This document shows positions 1-9,315 of a stretch of 64,000 nucleotides of DNA, one piece after another (position 1 is the first letter of the stretch; the number at the start of each line of letters is the position of its first letter). The stretch comes from Mesorhizobium loti. GTDB lineage: Bacteria; Pseudomonadota; Alphaproteobacteria; Rhizobiales; Rhizobiaceae. Both the position numbers and the translations under genes were made by a program. Below the pieces are notes generated by a model. That model was not told the DNA's origin, made no database searches, and saw only the letters and a program-made list of their open reading frames with translations. Where the stretch lies: NCBI GenBank assembly GCA_002356515.1, contig AP017605.1, forward strand, positions 992,001 to 1,056,000, read 5' to 3'.

Positions 1-7
1 GACCTCG

Positions 8-994
8 GTGCTCAAGAAGTTTCGCCGCGACCTCAGATTTCGCTACGGCCGGCAGTTGCGCCAGGCGAACTACTGGCTGGTTGCGCGTGCGGCGATGATC
101 ATACTTTCGGTGCTGCGCCTGCTGCCGGTCGACAGCGCATTGAATTTCGCCGACCGGGTCGCGCGGCTCATTGGCTCCCGGGTCGGGCGCCATCAGGTCG
201 CTATCGACAATCTGCGCAAGGCCTATCCGGAAAAGAGCGAGGACGAAATCCAGGCCATCGCCTCCGACATGTGGGGCAACATGGCCCGCCTCGCCGCCGA
301 ATACATCTTCCTCGACGCCCTGTTCGACTATGACCCTGCCGCCAGCAAGCCCGGCCGCGTCGAGGTCAAGGGAGTAGAACATTTCGTCGAGATCGCCGCG
401 GAGAAGCAGCCGCACATCGTCTTCACCGGCCATCTCGGCAATTTCGAGCTGCTGCCGGTGGCGGCGGCCACTTTCGGCATGAACATCACGGCGCTGTTTC
501 GCCCGCCCAACAACCCATACCTCGCCGACTACATCCTTTCGACGCGGCGCTCGACCATGGGGGCGCTGCTGCCGTCGATGGCGGGAGCCTCGTTTGCCCT
601 GGCGTCTGTGTTGGAAAACGGCGGCAATATCGGTGTCCTTGTCGACCAGAAATTCTCCAACGGTCTCGACACGACCTTCTTCGGCCGCCCCTGCCAAAGC
701 AACCGGGTGCTCGGCACCCTTGCCCGCCACTATGACTGCGACGTCTATCCGGCGCGTTGCATCAGATTGCCAGGCAACCGCTTCCGGCTCGAGATCGAGG
801 ACAAGCTGGTCTTGCCGCGCACGGCCGACGGCAGCGTCGACGTCCACGCCACCACCCAGATGCTGAACGACGTGGTCGAGCGCTGGGTGCGCGAGGATCC
901 CGGCCAGTGGATGTGGTTCCATAAGAGGTGGGAGATCAGCAACTGGCGGCGCAAGAAGCGACCGCAAGCAAAGGCGCCCGCCGCGAGCAGCTGA
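8..994 (+). CDS. lpxXL: LpxXL/HtrB-family lipid A acyltransferase
   Basis: Membrane-associated acyltransferase of the LpxL/HtrB family, which adds a secondary acyl chain to lipid A at the inner membrane. The 328-residue protein has a hydrophobic segment near residues 24-40 and the family HX4E catalytic motif (TGHLGNFE, His142 and Glu147). The GTG start sits only 7 bases inside the window, so a longer upstream start cannot be excluded. In rhizobia the closest role is LpxXL, which transfers the very-long-chain 27-hydroxyoctacosanoate from AcpXL; the AcpXL operon would lie off the left edge. The family is clear; the LpxXL subtype is inferred from length and the rhizobial setting. Confidence 0.8.
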   Translation: MLKKFRRDLRFRYGRQLRQANYWLVARAAMIILSVLRLLPVDSALNFADRVARLIGSRVGRHQVAIDNLRKAYPEKSEDEIQAIASDMWGNMARLAAEYIFLDALFDYDPAASKPGRVEVKGVEHFVEIAAEKQPHIVFTGHLGNFELLPVAAATFGMNITALFRPPNNPYLADYILSTRRSTMGALLPSMAGASFALASVLENGGNIGVLVDQKFSNGLDTTFFGRPCQSNRVLGTLARHYDCDVYPARCIRLPGNRFRLEIEDKLVLPRTADGSVDVHATTQMLNDVVERWVREDPGQWMWFHKRWEISNWRRKKRPQAKAPAASS

Positions 995-1081
995 CCACCT
1001 TCCTTGGCCCTTTCCGGCACTCATGGGCCCACAATCCAGACATTCGTAACATTGCTGGTCAGGGAATCTTAAACGGGCGCG

Positions 1082-1963
1082 GTGCAGATACCCCAGAAGA
1101 TGTTCATCGACTGGGACGGAGCCCGTGGCATGACGAATATCGAGATGCCGCGCCTGGATCGGGATGGCGTCGAAGATCGTTCGTTCGGCCGCCTTGGCCG
1201 GGCATTGTCGCATCTGCGTCAGCATGGCTTGCTTGAACCGATAAGGCTCGTCCATCGGCATGGCCTCGGCGCGAGCCTTGGCTTTGTCCAGCGCAACATC
1301 AGGCATATGTTCGCGGACCGGCTCGCCCGGAAATGGGATCGCCGGCACGGCGTCGATACGGCAGGGTCGATCCAGCTCGGCGGCCTTGACGTCGTCGGCC
1401 CGCACCGCGCCAAGGGCAATGAAGCCGTCTGCACCTCGCCGAAAACCTTCGACTTCATCATGAAGTCGCTGCCTCGCGATCTCCATGACCATACATTCAT
1501 CGACATCGGTTCCGGAAAATCACGAACGCTGCTGCTGGCGTCACGATATCCCTTCGCCGAGATCATCGGCGTGGAGTTCGCACGGGAACTGGTGGACATC
1601 GCCCGAAGCAACATCGAGCGTTTCCGGGACCCTTTGCAGAAATGCCGGGCGCTCAGTGTCGTCGAGGCAGATGCGGCGGCCTACGATTTTCCGGAAGCGC
1701 CGCTGGTGGTCTATTTCTACAATCCCTTTTCCAAGGACGTTTTCGACATCGTCCTGAAAAATCTCGTGTCGTCGCTTGAGCGGCGCCCGCGGAATTGTTT
1801 CGTCGTCTATGGAAGCTCGAGCCACCGCGCCATCGATTGGGCGAGACCCGCAATCCGCGAAACCGGCATTTTCCGGGAACTGCCCGTGCCGGCGATGCCC
1901 GGCTTCCGCGATGCGATCCGCACCATCGACTATGCGGTCTTTCAGGTTCAGGCCGCGGCGTAA
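1082..1963 (+). CDS. Class I SAM-dependent methyltransferase
   Basis: Soluble 293-residue protein with a Rossmann-type SAM-binding loop (FIDIGSGKSR, about residues 139-148) and a motif-IV-like segment VYFYNPFS (about 210), so it probably methylates a small molecule or protein of unknown identity. The GTG at 1082 gives the longest form. An ATG at 1130 preceded by GGAG at good spacing is an equally likely start (277 residues). Its 3' end overlaps the convergent monooxygenase gene by 16 bases. The substrate cannot be inferred. Confidence 0.7.
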   Translation: MQIPQKMFIDWDGARGMTNIEMPRLDRDGVEDRSFGRLGRALSHLRQHGLLEPIRLVHRHGLGASLGFVQRNIRHMFADRLARKWDRRHGVDTAGSIQLGGLDVVGPHRAKGNEAVCTSPKTFDFIMKSLPRDLHDHTFIDIGSGKSRTLLLASRYPFAEIIGVEFARELVDIARSNIERFRDPLQKCRALSVVEADAAAYDFPEAPLVVYFYNPFSKDVFDIVLKNLVSSLERRPRNCFVVYGSSSHRAIDWARPAIRETGIFRELPVPAMPGFRDAIRTIDYAVFQVQAAA

Positions 1964-3165
1964 TTTCTGCCTTTGCCGCTTTGAATGAAACGCGCGACGG
2001 TGCGTGCGGCAAACGGCGTGCCGGCGGTGAATCGCATCAGCGGGCCGAAACTGCCGACCGCGCTCGCGCCGACGAAATGCAGGCCGGGAATGCTGGATTC
2101 GAATCCCGCGGAAAGCAGCGGCAGCCCCTCCCGGCGGGCAATCGCGGCAAGCATATCGGGCGCGAACAGGCCGAGCTTGGCGATATCGATCCGGTAGCCC
2201 GTGCCGAGCAGGACGTGGTCGAAGGTGACGGCATCCTTCTCGAACCGCAGTTCGATGCCATTGCTTTTGGCGGACGCACTGATGATCCTGTTGCCGGCAT
2301 TGACCTTTATCCCATCGAAATCCGGCTTCAGCCAACCCGTCGCGCCGGCGCCGAGGCTGCGCCTGTTAAGCCCGGCCCTGGCTGGCTCCGGGAAGCGGTG
2401 CACGAAGCCTGGAACCTCGACCAGCCAGGAAATCGGGAACGGGCCGACCCTGGAAGGCGATGCGAGCCGCTCCGACAGGAAGTCGCGCAAGCTCCAGCTC
2501 TGCTTTCCCGACAGTGCCCGATAGCCCAGCCAATGGATGTCGCCATGGCAGATAAGCTCGACATCGGCGCCGCTGCGCTTGAGCAGAACGGCGGATTCGC
2601 AAGCGCTTTGCCCGCGCCCGATGACGGCGACGCGCTTGCCGCGGAAGGCCTCATAACCAGTATGCTCGCTGGCATGGCTGACCAGTTCGCGAGGGATTCC
2701 GTCGAACACGGCGGGGATCAGTTGCTGGTTCATCAGGCCGGTGGCCACGACAACGCGGCGTGCCTTGACGGCATCGCCATCGGCCAGTGCCAGACGAAAT
2801 CCGCTGTTCGCCTTCTCGACGCGGCCGACCCTGCGCGTATCCAGATCCGGAACCGCCTGGGCCTGAATCCACAATCCATAGTCGACGAAGTTTTCGAGCC
2901 ACAGCGGTTCGCGGGGCGAGATTCCGAGGACCTTCGCGTAGGAATCGAGCGAGAGCGGACCTTTGGTGTGGCCAATATAGGTCGCGTGCCAGGGCGAGCG
3001 CAGCCGCATGCCTCTCGGCATATGATCGCGCCAGAAGGACATCGCGCCACCGAATGTGAGCGTATCGACGCCTGCCGCCTTGAGGGCGGAAGCGGCGGCC
3101 AGCCCGAAAGGACCGGCACCGATCACGGCCACCTCGCAGTCGGTCCTGGGCATGAAAGCGGTCAT
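1948..3165 (-). CDS. FAD/NAD(P)-binding flavin monooxygenase-like oxidoreductase
   Basis: A 405-residue two-dinucleotide-binding-domain flavoprotein. The FAD site is GAGPFGLAAA near residue 16, and the NAD(P)H site GRGQSACESA lies near residue 182. This arrangement is that of class B flavin monooxygenases and ornithine-hydroxylase-like enzymes. A canonical Baeyer-Villiger fingerprint is not evident, so the substrate is unknown. It lies in the same direction as the ATP-grasp gene about 115 bases upstream of it in transcription order; the pair could form a small biosynthetic unit (hydroxylation plus ligation), but this is only suggested by position. Confidence 0.7.
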   Translation of the reverse strand: MTAFMPRTDCEVAVIGAGPFGLAAASALKAAGVDTLTFGGAMSFWRDHMPRGMRLRSPWHATYIGHTKGPLSLDSYAKVLGISPREPLWLENFVDYGLWIQAQAVPDLDTRRVGRVEKANSGFRLALADGDAVKARRVVVATGLMNQQLIPAVFDGIPRELVSHASEHTGYEAFRGKRVAVIGRGQSACESAVLLKRSGADVELICHGDIHWLGYRALSGKQSWSLRDFLSERLASPSRVGPFPISWLVEVPGFVHRFPEPARAGLNRRSLGAGATGWLKPDFDGIKVNAGNRIISASAKSNGIELRFEKDAVTFDHVLLGTGYRIDIAKLGLFAPDMLAAIARREGLPLLSAGFESSIPGLHFVGASAVGSFGPLMRFTAGTPFAARTVARFIQSGKGRNYAAA

Positions 3166-3281
3166 CTCAGTGGTCTCGCCTGTCTGTTTCTGCAGCCGTG
3201 GAACTCACTCAGTCACGCGGCCGTCCTAAACATTCCCGGGTTAAGATTGCGGAAAGAGGCTTCCTCCGGCCATTGCTCAAC

Positions 3282-4490
3282 TCACAAAAGCCGAAGCAGC
3301 CGCCGCGTCAGCACTCTCCAGCCCGTCAAAGGCACGTCGATCAGGCCCGGTATAGGGTCCTTTGCCTGGAATGTCGCCCAAGCCCGTACTTTGGCGAATG
3401 AGCTGAAATAGGCCCGCTTCTTCAGCCGGCCGGCCGAGATCAGCTTGCCGGCCGCCACCATGTCCCGAACCAGATACATCCAGGACGTAGCGGGCCGCGC
3501 TGTGGCTGTCTGCACCGTTTGACCCGATTTGGTCGCCCAAAGCATGGCGCCGAGGTCGACGCCGGCGGCGGCACCCAGCCCAAACCAAGTCCAAGGCCGT
3601 GGGTTGACGTCGAGCACCTTCATCGAGCCATCGCGCGCGTCGCGCTTGAATTCGACCTCGACCAGCCCGTGATGCGCGATTGACGCAAGCAGCCGGCGCG
3701 CGGCGTCGATCAGTTGCGGTTCGTCGACAATCTCCACGAAGGTGCTGGTGTAACCGAAGTCGACCGGATACTGCCGCGTGCGGCGGGCGGTGAATTCCGC
3801 CACCGGCGCGCCCTTGTTCCAGAGCGCCGCGTAAGAGAATTGGCCCTCTCCTCCGCCCGGTATCATTTCCTGAACCACGACATTTCCGCTGCCGATCTCT
3901 TCGGCAGCCCAGGTGTAGGCTGTCAAAAACGATGCCTTGTCATGGGTGAGAACGGCCTTGGCGCGCGCGAAACGGCTGCGCCCGCCCATGTTGGGCTTCA
4001 GGATGACGGGAAAGCGAAGGTCGGCTGCCGCTGCCTGCTCGAGTGAAGTGATCTCATAGGTCAGCGGAACCGCAAGCCCCAGTTCGCGCGCCCGGCGATA
4101 GAGCAGCGGCTTTTCGCAAACCCATTTCAGCTGTTCCCACGGCGGCAGCACCACATCGAATACGGCGGAGAGTTGGTCGATCGATTGCGATACGAAGCGA
4201 ACTTCCGGATCGCCGCCCGCGATCAGCAGAAAACCGCCCAGTCCCTGAACCTTGGCCAGATTGAGCAGGAAGGCGACGGCACCACCGTCATCGGGACCGG
4301 GCCACGTCATTGTCCGCTGGGCATATCGCGAAAAGCTGGGCAACGGAGTGTCGTTGCTCACCAGCCAGACAGGCACTTTCTGGGCGCCGAAGCTCCTGGC
4401 CAGCGCCAGCGTCCCGTGCGCCCCGCCAAGAATGAGCACCCCGGCGGGCCGGTTAGGAACACGATCGTCCATCTCTGGCTGGGGATGCAT
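3282..4490 (-). CDS. ATP-grasp domain protein (carboxylate-amine ligase-like)
   Basis: A 402-residue protein with an N-terminal Rossmann-like domain (VLILGGAHG) and a central ATP-grasp fold: the nucleotide-binding lysine strand FPVILKPNMGGRSRF and the metal-binding segment VLDVNPRPWTW near residue 300. Enzymes of this type (carbamoyl-phosphate synthase large-subunit-like) join a carboxylate to an amine through an acyl-phosphate. The C-terminal 80 residues are basic with no known domain. It is upstream of and co-directional with the flavoprotein. The substrate is unknown. Confidence 0.7.
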   Translation of the reverse strand: MHPQPEMDDRVPNRPAGVLILGGAHGTLALARSFGAQKVPVWLVSNDTPLPSFSRYAQRTMTWPGPDDGGAVAFLLNLAKVQGLGGFLLIAGGDPEVRFVSQSIDQLSAVFDVVLPPWEQLKWVCEKPLLYRRARELGLAVPLTYEITSLEQAAAADLRFPVILKPNMGGRSRFARAKAVLTHDKASFLTAYTWAAEEIGSGNVVVQEMIPGGGEGQFSYAALWNKGAPVAEFTARRTRQYPVDFGYTSTFVEIVDEPQLIDAARRLLASIAHHGLVEVEFKRDARDGSMKVLDVNPRPWTWFGLGAAAGVDLGAMLWATKSGQTVQTATARPATSWMYLVRDMVAAGKLISAGRLKKRAYFSSFAKVRAWATFQAKDPIPGLIDVPLTGWRVLTRRLLRLL

Positions 4491-4716
4491 CTGTCAGTTC
4501 CGGCAAACGGCGCGCAATGGCAAGTGTCCCGGCGAACCGATTGACCGCCCGCAGCACTTAAGAGAGCCCTAATAATTCAAACTGCCCGGTACTGCTGATT
4601 GTTCTCAGTCAGGCAATGGCATGGAAAGCACACCCCTTATCCCTCGGCAATAGCCGTCCGTGTCGGAACAGGTAGAACCTTAACCGATTGTTGTAGCCGC
4701 CAGTAGAAAGTCTCGC

Positions 4717-4734
4717 GCCGGGCTCTGGCCCGGC
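4717..4734 (-). terminator. GC hairpin downstream of the L,D-transpeptidase
   Basis: Inverted repeat with 7-bp arms (gccgggc/gcccggc) and a 4-base loop just beyond the transpeptidase stop. Read on the minus strand it is followed only by a weak T-containing stretch, so it may be a weak intrinsic terminator. Confidence 0.35.
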
Positions 4735-4755
4735 AACGAGAATTCGCGCTTGCAA

Positions 4756-5187
4756 CTAGTTCGTCACGACAATGCGCGTGTTGCCGAAGCCCACTTCCCG
4801 CACCATCGAATAGAACGTCGCGGCATTGGCCGTGTGTAGCCGCACGCAGCCATGCGAGGCCGGGCGGCCAAGTTGCCTGACCGCACCCGTCCCATGGATG
4901 GCATAGCCGCCATGGAAGAACACGGAATAAGGCATCGGCGACATATCGTATTTGCGCGAATACCACATCCGCGCGGTCCGCTGCGGCCGGTAAGTGCCAC
5001 GCGGCGTGAAATAGCCCGGACGCGCGGTCGACACGACCCAGCGATAAACCTCCGACCCGTACCGCACCGTCATCGTCTGCGACGACACGTCGATATTCGC
5101 TTCCAACATCGCCGCGTAACTTGCGGACGGCGTACCCAGCAGCGCGGTTGCCAACATCGCCGCTGTTACGAGAAAGAACTTCTTCAT
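4756..5187 (-). CDS. Periplasmic L,D-transpeptidase (YkuD domain)
   Basis: A small exported 143-residue L,D-transpeptidase, which forms or exchanges 3-3 peptidoglycan cross-links or anchors proteins to the wall. It begins with a Sec signal peptide (about 25 residues ending ASYA). The catalytic YkuD signature HGTGAVRQLGRPASHGCVRL has the conserved His and the SHGCVR active-site Cys. The protein is minimal, essentially one catalytic domain, as is common in rhizobia, which have many paralogues. About 220 bases separate it from the divergent deacylase gene. Confidence 0.88.
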   Translation of the reverse strand: MKKFFLVTAAMLATALLGTPSASYAAMLEANIDVSSQTMTVRYGSEVYRWVVSTARPGYFTPRGTYRPQRTARMWYSRKYDMSPMPYSVFFHGGYAIHGTGAVRQLGRPASHGCVRLHTANAATFYSMVREVGFGNTRIVVTN

Positions 5188-5407
5188 GCGATCAAACCCC
5201 TTTGATTGCCCCTTGCCTGCTTGCCATCACGTTGTTTTTCACCTTTTTAATGGCAGTGAACAAATAGCACACAGTCCTTGATCAATTCGCCAATCCAAAG
5301 CAGCGAATTTGAACGATTTCCCGCGATAGTTGCCGTTACGACACGTCGCAGCGACTTGATTGCCGGCGGGCTTGCAATGCAACGTCGATCACTGCTCAAC
5401 TCTCCCG

Positions 5408-6685
5408 ATGAACGAACGACTCCTTCAAGCAATCGATGACAGGCGCGACGATGTCGTCGCGCTGACCGCCGACCTCATCCGTTTTCCGACCATCAATCCA
5501 CCCGGCGAAGCCTACCGTCCATGCGCCGAATATCTCGGCGCGCGGCTGAAGAAGCGTGGTTTTGAAACCGAATTCATCCGCGCCGAAGGCACGCCCGGCG
5601 ACACCGATCGCTACCCGCGCGTCAATGTCGTGGCCCGCTTCGACGGCCGGTCACCCGGCGCCTGCGTCCACTTCAATTCGCATATCGACGTGGTCGAGGC
5701 CGGTGAAGGCTGGACCGTCGATCCCTTTGCCGGTGTCGTCAGGGACGGCAGGGTCTATGGCCGTGGCGCCTGCGACATGAAGGGCGGGCTGGCTTCGTCG
5801 ATCATCTCCGCCGAAGCCTTCATGGACGTCTATCCCGACTTTCCCGGCGCCATCGAGATATCGGGCACGGTCGACGAAGAGTCCGGCGGCTTCGGCGGCG
5901 TCGCCCATCTGGCCAGGCTCGGCTATTTCTCGAAACCCAGGGTTGACCACGTCATCATCCCTGAACCGTTAAACAAGGACCGCATCTGCCTTGGCCATCG
6001 CGGCGTCTGGTGGGCGGAGATCGAGACCAAGGGCGAGATCGCGCACGGTTCGATGCCGTTTCTCGGCGACAATGCGGTGCGCCATATGGGCGCCGTGCTG
6101 AGAGCTTTCGAGGACGAACTGTTCCCGGCGCTCGACCGCAAGATGACGCGCATGCCGGTCGTGCCCGAAGGCGCCAGGCGCTCGACCATGAACATCAACT
6201 CCATCCATGGCGGCCAGACCGAGGATTTCCGGCCCGGCCTGCCCTCGCCCAACGTGCCCGATTCCTGTCGGCTGACCATCGACCGCCGCTTCCTGCTCGA
6301 GGAAGACCTCGCCACGGTCAAAGGCGAAGTGACCGGCATTCTGGAACGCCTGAAGCGAGAGCGCAAAAAATTCGATTACGAGATTCGCGACCTGATGGAA
6401 GTGCTGCCGCTGATGACCGAGCGCGACGCGCCGGTGGTCAAGGCGGTGGCGCAAGGCATTCATGCGATCTTCGACCGCGAGCCCGACTACGTCATTTCGC
6501 CCGGCACCTACGACCAGAAACACATTGCCCGCATCGGCCACATCTACGACTGCATCGCCTATGGACCCGGCATTCTCGACCTCGCCCACCGGCCGGACGA
6601 ATGGGTGGGCATAGAGGACATGGTGGAATCGGCCAAGGTGATGGCGATCGGGCTCAACGTGCTGCTGCGCGGCACAGCCGGATGA
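5408..6685 (+). CDS. M20-family deacylase (ArgE/DapE-like)
   Basis: A zinc-dependent amidohydrolase of the ArgE/DapE/carboxypeptidase G2 family. Metal-ligand segments are visible in order: HIDVVEAG, RGACDMKGG, DEESGG, IPEP and the C-terminal LAHRPDEW. The longest frame begins at 5360, but the start at 5408 (MNERLL) matches the usual family N-terminus and gives 425 residues. It lies 124 bases upstream of a complete peptide ABC importer in the same direction, suggesting that it hydrolyses an imported N-acyl amino acid or peptide. The exact substrate is unknown. Confidence 0.8.
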   Translation: MNERLLQAIDDRRDDVVALTADLIRFPTINPPGEAYRPCAEYLGARLKKRGFETEFIRAEGTPGDTDRYPRVNVVARFDGRSPGACVHFNSHIDVVEAGEGWTVDPFAGVVRDGRVYGRGACDMKGGLASSIISAEAFMDVYPDFPGAIEISGTVDEESGGFGGVAHLARLGYFSKPRVDHVIIPEPLNKDRICLGHRGVWWAEIETKGEIAHGSMPFLGDNAVRHMGAVLRAFEDELFPALDRKMTRMPVVPEGARRSTMNINSIHGGQTEDFRPGLPSPNVPDSCRLTIDRRFLLEEDLATVKGEVTGILERLKRERKKFDYEIRDLMEVLPLMTERDAPVVKAVAQGIHAIFDREPDYVISPGTYDQKHIARIGHIYDCIAYGPGILDLAHRPDEWVGIEDMVESAKVMAIGLNVLLRGTAG

Positions 6686-6809
6686 GCGGCCCGCGGCGCA
6701 AAAACATTTCTCCTGGCGCCGCGCGACAGCACGAAACGCAATTTACTCCCGCGCGAAATCACGCTTCTATCCGCCAGCTTGAGCATTTGAGCACATAGGG
6801 AGTTCAGCG

Positions 6810-8288
6810 ATGAAGCTTTGGAAGACCCTTCTGGCCGCAGCCGTGCTGGCGTTCGCAACCGCCACTTCGGCGTCTGCCGCCCGGACCGATCTTGTCATCG
6901 GCATTCCGCTTGAACCCCCGCATCTCGACCCGACGGCGGGAGCGGCCGCGGCAATCAGGGAGGTCACCTACGCCAATGTCTTCGAGGGCCTGACCCGGAT
7001 CGGCCCCAATGGCGAGGTTCTGCCGGATCTCGCCGAAAGCTGGACCATTTCAGATGACGGCAAGGTCTACACGTTCAAGCTGCACACCGGCGTGAAATTC
7101 CACGACGGCGCCGATTTCAGCGCCGACGACGTGAAGTTCTCGCTCGACCGTGCCCGCGCGGAAAACTCCCTCAACGCGCAAAAGCAGCTCTTTGCCGCCA
7201 TCGACAAGGTCGACGTGGTCGACCCCGCCACCGTCAAGGTGACGCTCACCCACCCGCAGGGCTCGTTCCTCTACAATATGGGCTGGGGCGACGCGGTGAT
7301 CGTGTCGCCGAAATCCGCCGACGCCAACAAGGAAAAGCCTGTTGGCACCGGCCCCTTCAAATTCGAGAGCTGGGCCAAGGGTTCATCGGTCACCCTGGTG
7401 AAATCGGATCATTACTGGGGCACCCCTGCTTTCCTCGAGAAGGTCGAGTTCCGCATCGTTCCCGATGCCGCGGCCGCGGTGCCGGCGCTGCTGTCCGGCG
7501 ACATACAGGCTTTCCCCTTCTTCGATCCCGACAGCGTCTCCCAGGTCAAGGACGATCCGCGCTTCAAGGTGGTGGTCGGCGCGACCGAAGGCGAGACTAT
7601 CCTGTCCATCAACAACAAGAAGCCGCCCTTCGACAAATTGCAGGTGAGGCAAGCGATCTCCTATGCGCTCGACCGCAAGGCGATCATCGACGGCGCCTCG
7701 GCCGGGCTCGGCCTGCCGATCGGCTCGCATATGTCGCCGGCCAACAAATACTATGTCGACCTGACCGGCCGCTATCCGCACGACGTCGCCAAGGCCAAGG
7801 AACTGCTCAAGGAAGCGGGACTGGAGAACGGCTTCAAGGCCACGTTGAAGCTGCCGCCGACGTCCTATGCGCGGCTCGGCGGCGAGATCATCGCCTCGCA
7901 GCTCCGCGATGTCGGCATCAACCTCGAGATCATCCCCGTCGAGTGGGCGCAGTGGCTGGACCAGGTGTTCACCAAGAAGGACTACGACCTGACCATCGTC
8001 TCCCATACCGAGCCGAACGACATCGATATCTACGCGCGCAAGGACTACTACTTCAATTACGACAACCCTGCCTTCAACAAGGTCATCGCCGATCTGGAAC
8101 TGACGTCCGACGAGGCCAAGCGCAAGGACTTGTATGCGCAAGCGCAGAAGATCCTGGCCGATGACGCGGTGGTCGGCTTCCTCTACGAACTGCCCAAGGT
8201 CGGGGTCTGGGACGCCAAGCTGCAAGGGTTGTGGGAAAACGCGCCGATTCCCGCCAACGACCTGACCAAGGTGAAGTGGTCGGATTGA
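6810..8288 (+). CDS. Periplasmic peptide/nickel-type ABC substrate-binding protein
   Basis: A 492-residue family-5 solute-binding protein (DppA/OppA type) with a clear Sec signal peptide (MKLWKTLLAAAVLAFATATS, cleavage near SASAA). The family core segments LAESWTISDDGKVYTFKLH, VKFHDGADFSADDVKFSLDR and GTGPFKFESW are visible. It would capture a peptide or acylated amino acid in the periplasm and deliver it to the two permeases that follow. A hairpin immediately downstream probably keeps the level of this protein above that of the membrane components. Confidence 0.9.
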   Translation: MKLWKTLLAAAVLAFATATSASAARTDLVIGIPLEPPHLDPTAGAAAAIREVTYANVFEGLTRIGPNGEVLPDLAESWTISDDGKVYTFKLHTGVKFHDGADFSADDVKFSLDRARAENSLNAQKQLFAAIDKVDVVDPATVKVTLTHPQGSFLYNMGWGDAVIVSPKSADANKEKPVGTGPFKFESWAKGSSVTLVKSDHYWGTPAFLEKVEFRIVPDAAAAVPALLSGDIQAFPFFDPDSVSQVKDDPRFKVVVGATEGETILSINNKKPPFDKLQVRQAISYALDRKAIIDGASAGLGLPIGSHMSPANKYYVDLTGRYPHDVAKAKELLKEAGLENGFKATLKLPPTSYARLGGEIIASQLRDVGINLEIIPVEWAQWLDQVFTKKDYDLTIVSHTEPNDIDIYARKDYYFNYDNPAFNKVIADLELTSDEAKRKDLYAQAQKILADDAVVGFLYELPKVGVWDAKLQGLWENAPIPANDLTKVKWSD

Positions 8289-8315
8289 TTTCGCCCTTCC
8301 GAGAAATGCGTGGCT

Positions 8316-8337
8316 CCGGAAGTGAAATTGCTTCCGG
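8316..8337 (+). promoter_or_regulatory. Intercistronic hairpin between binding protein and permease
   Basis: Perfect 7-bp stem (ccggaag/cttccgg) with an 8-base loop in the short gap between the binding protein and first permease gene. Such hairpins often stabilise the upstream message or attenuate transcription so that the binding protein is made in excess. No T-run follows, so it is not a strong terminator. Confidence 0.45.
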
Positions 8338-8367
8338 CGCCTGCCTTTTTCCGGCACGTTGGTGCGG

Positions 8368-9315
8368 ATGACCGCCTACCTCCTCAAGCGCCTCGCCATC
8401 TCCCTCGCCACGCTGCTACTGGCCTCCATTGTGGTGTTCGCCGTGCTGGAAATCCTGCCCGGCGACCCGGCGCGGCTGATGCTGGGCATGAATGCCAGCG
8501 CCGACCAGGTCGAACTGCTGCGCAACCAGATGGGCCTGAATGCTCCCCTGCTCTGGCGTTACCTGCACTGGGCCGGCGGCCTGCTCAGTCTCGATTTAGG
8601 CCGCTCCTACACCTATTCGGTGCCGGTCATCGATCTCGTGCGTGAACGGCTTGTGGTCTCGCTGCCGCTGGCGCTGATCGCGCTTGCGCTCTCCACGATC
8701 ATCGCCATTCCGGTCGGCCTGTTTTCCGCCAGCCGGCGCGGCCGGGCCGGCGACACGATTTCCATGGGCGCGGCACAGCTTGGCGTCGCCGTGCCCAATT
8801 TCTGGTTCGCGCTGATGCTGATCTATGTCTTCGCCGTATGGCTGCGGCTGGTGCCGGCCGGCGGCTTTCCCGGCTGGAGCCCCGGCATCTGGCCAGCGCT
8901 GAAATCCCTGCTGCTGCCAGCCGTGGCGTTGGCGCTGCCGCAAGCGGCGATCCTGGCGCGCGTCACCCGCTCGGCGCTGATCGAGGTGCTGAACGAGGAC
9001 TATATCCGCACCGCCCGCGCCAAGGGTCTGCCCTATCGTGCCGTTCTCTGGCGGCACGCGCTGCGCAACGCCATGATCCCGGTGCTGACCATTCTGGGCC
9101 TGCAATTCGCCTTCCTGCTCGCCGGCACCATCATCATCGAGAATGTTTTCTATCTCCCCGGCCTCGGCCGGCTGGTGTTCCAGGCGATCACCCAGCGCGA
9201 CCTGATCGTCGTCGAAAGCGTCGTCATGCTGCTGGTCGCCGCCGTCATTGCCGTCAACCTGGTCGTCGACCTCTCCTATGCGGTCGTCGATCCACGCCTG
9301 AGAAGCCGGCAATGA
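8368..9315 (+). CDS. ABC peptide transporter permease, DppB type
   Basis: An integral membrane permease of the DppB/OppB family, 315 residues from the ATG at 8368; a TTG three codons earlier also starts the frame. It shows the family N-terminus (MTAYLLKRLAISLATLLLAS), the LPGDPARLMLG segment, about six membrane spans, and the EAA loop region ending in RHALRNAMIPVLT, which docks on the ATPase. The last codons overlap the next permease by an ATGA junction, which implies translational coupling. Confidence 0.9.
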   Translation: MTAYLLKRLAISLATLLLASIVVFAVLEILPGDPARLMLGMNASADQVELLRNQMGLNAPLLWRYLHWAGGLLSLDLGRSYTYSVPVIDLVRERLVVSLPLALIALALSTIIAIPVGLFSASRRGRAGDTISMGAAQLGVAVPNFWFALMLIYVFAVWLRLVPAGGFPGWSPGIWPALKSLLLPAVALALPQAAILARVTRSALIEVLNEDYIRTARAKGLPYRAVLWRHALRNAMIPVLTILGLQFAFLLAGTIIIENVFYLPGLGRLVFQAITQRDLIVVESVVMLLVAAVIAVNLVVDLSYAVVDPRLRSRQ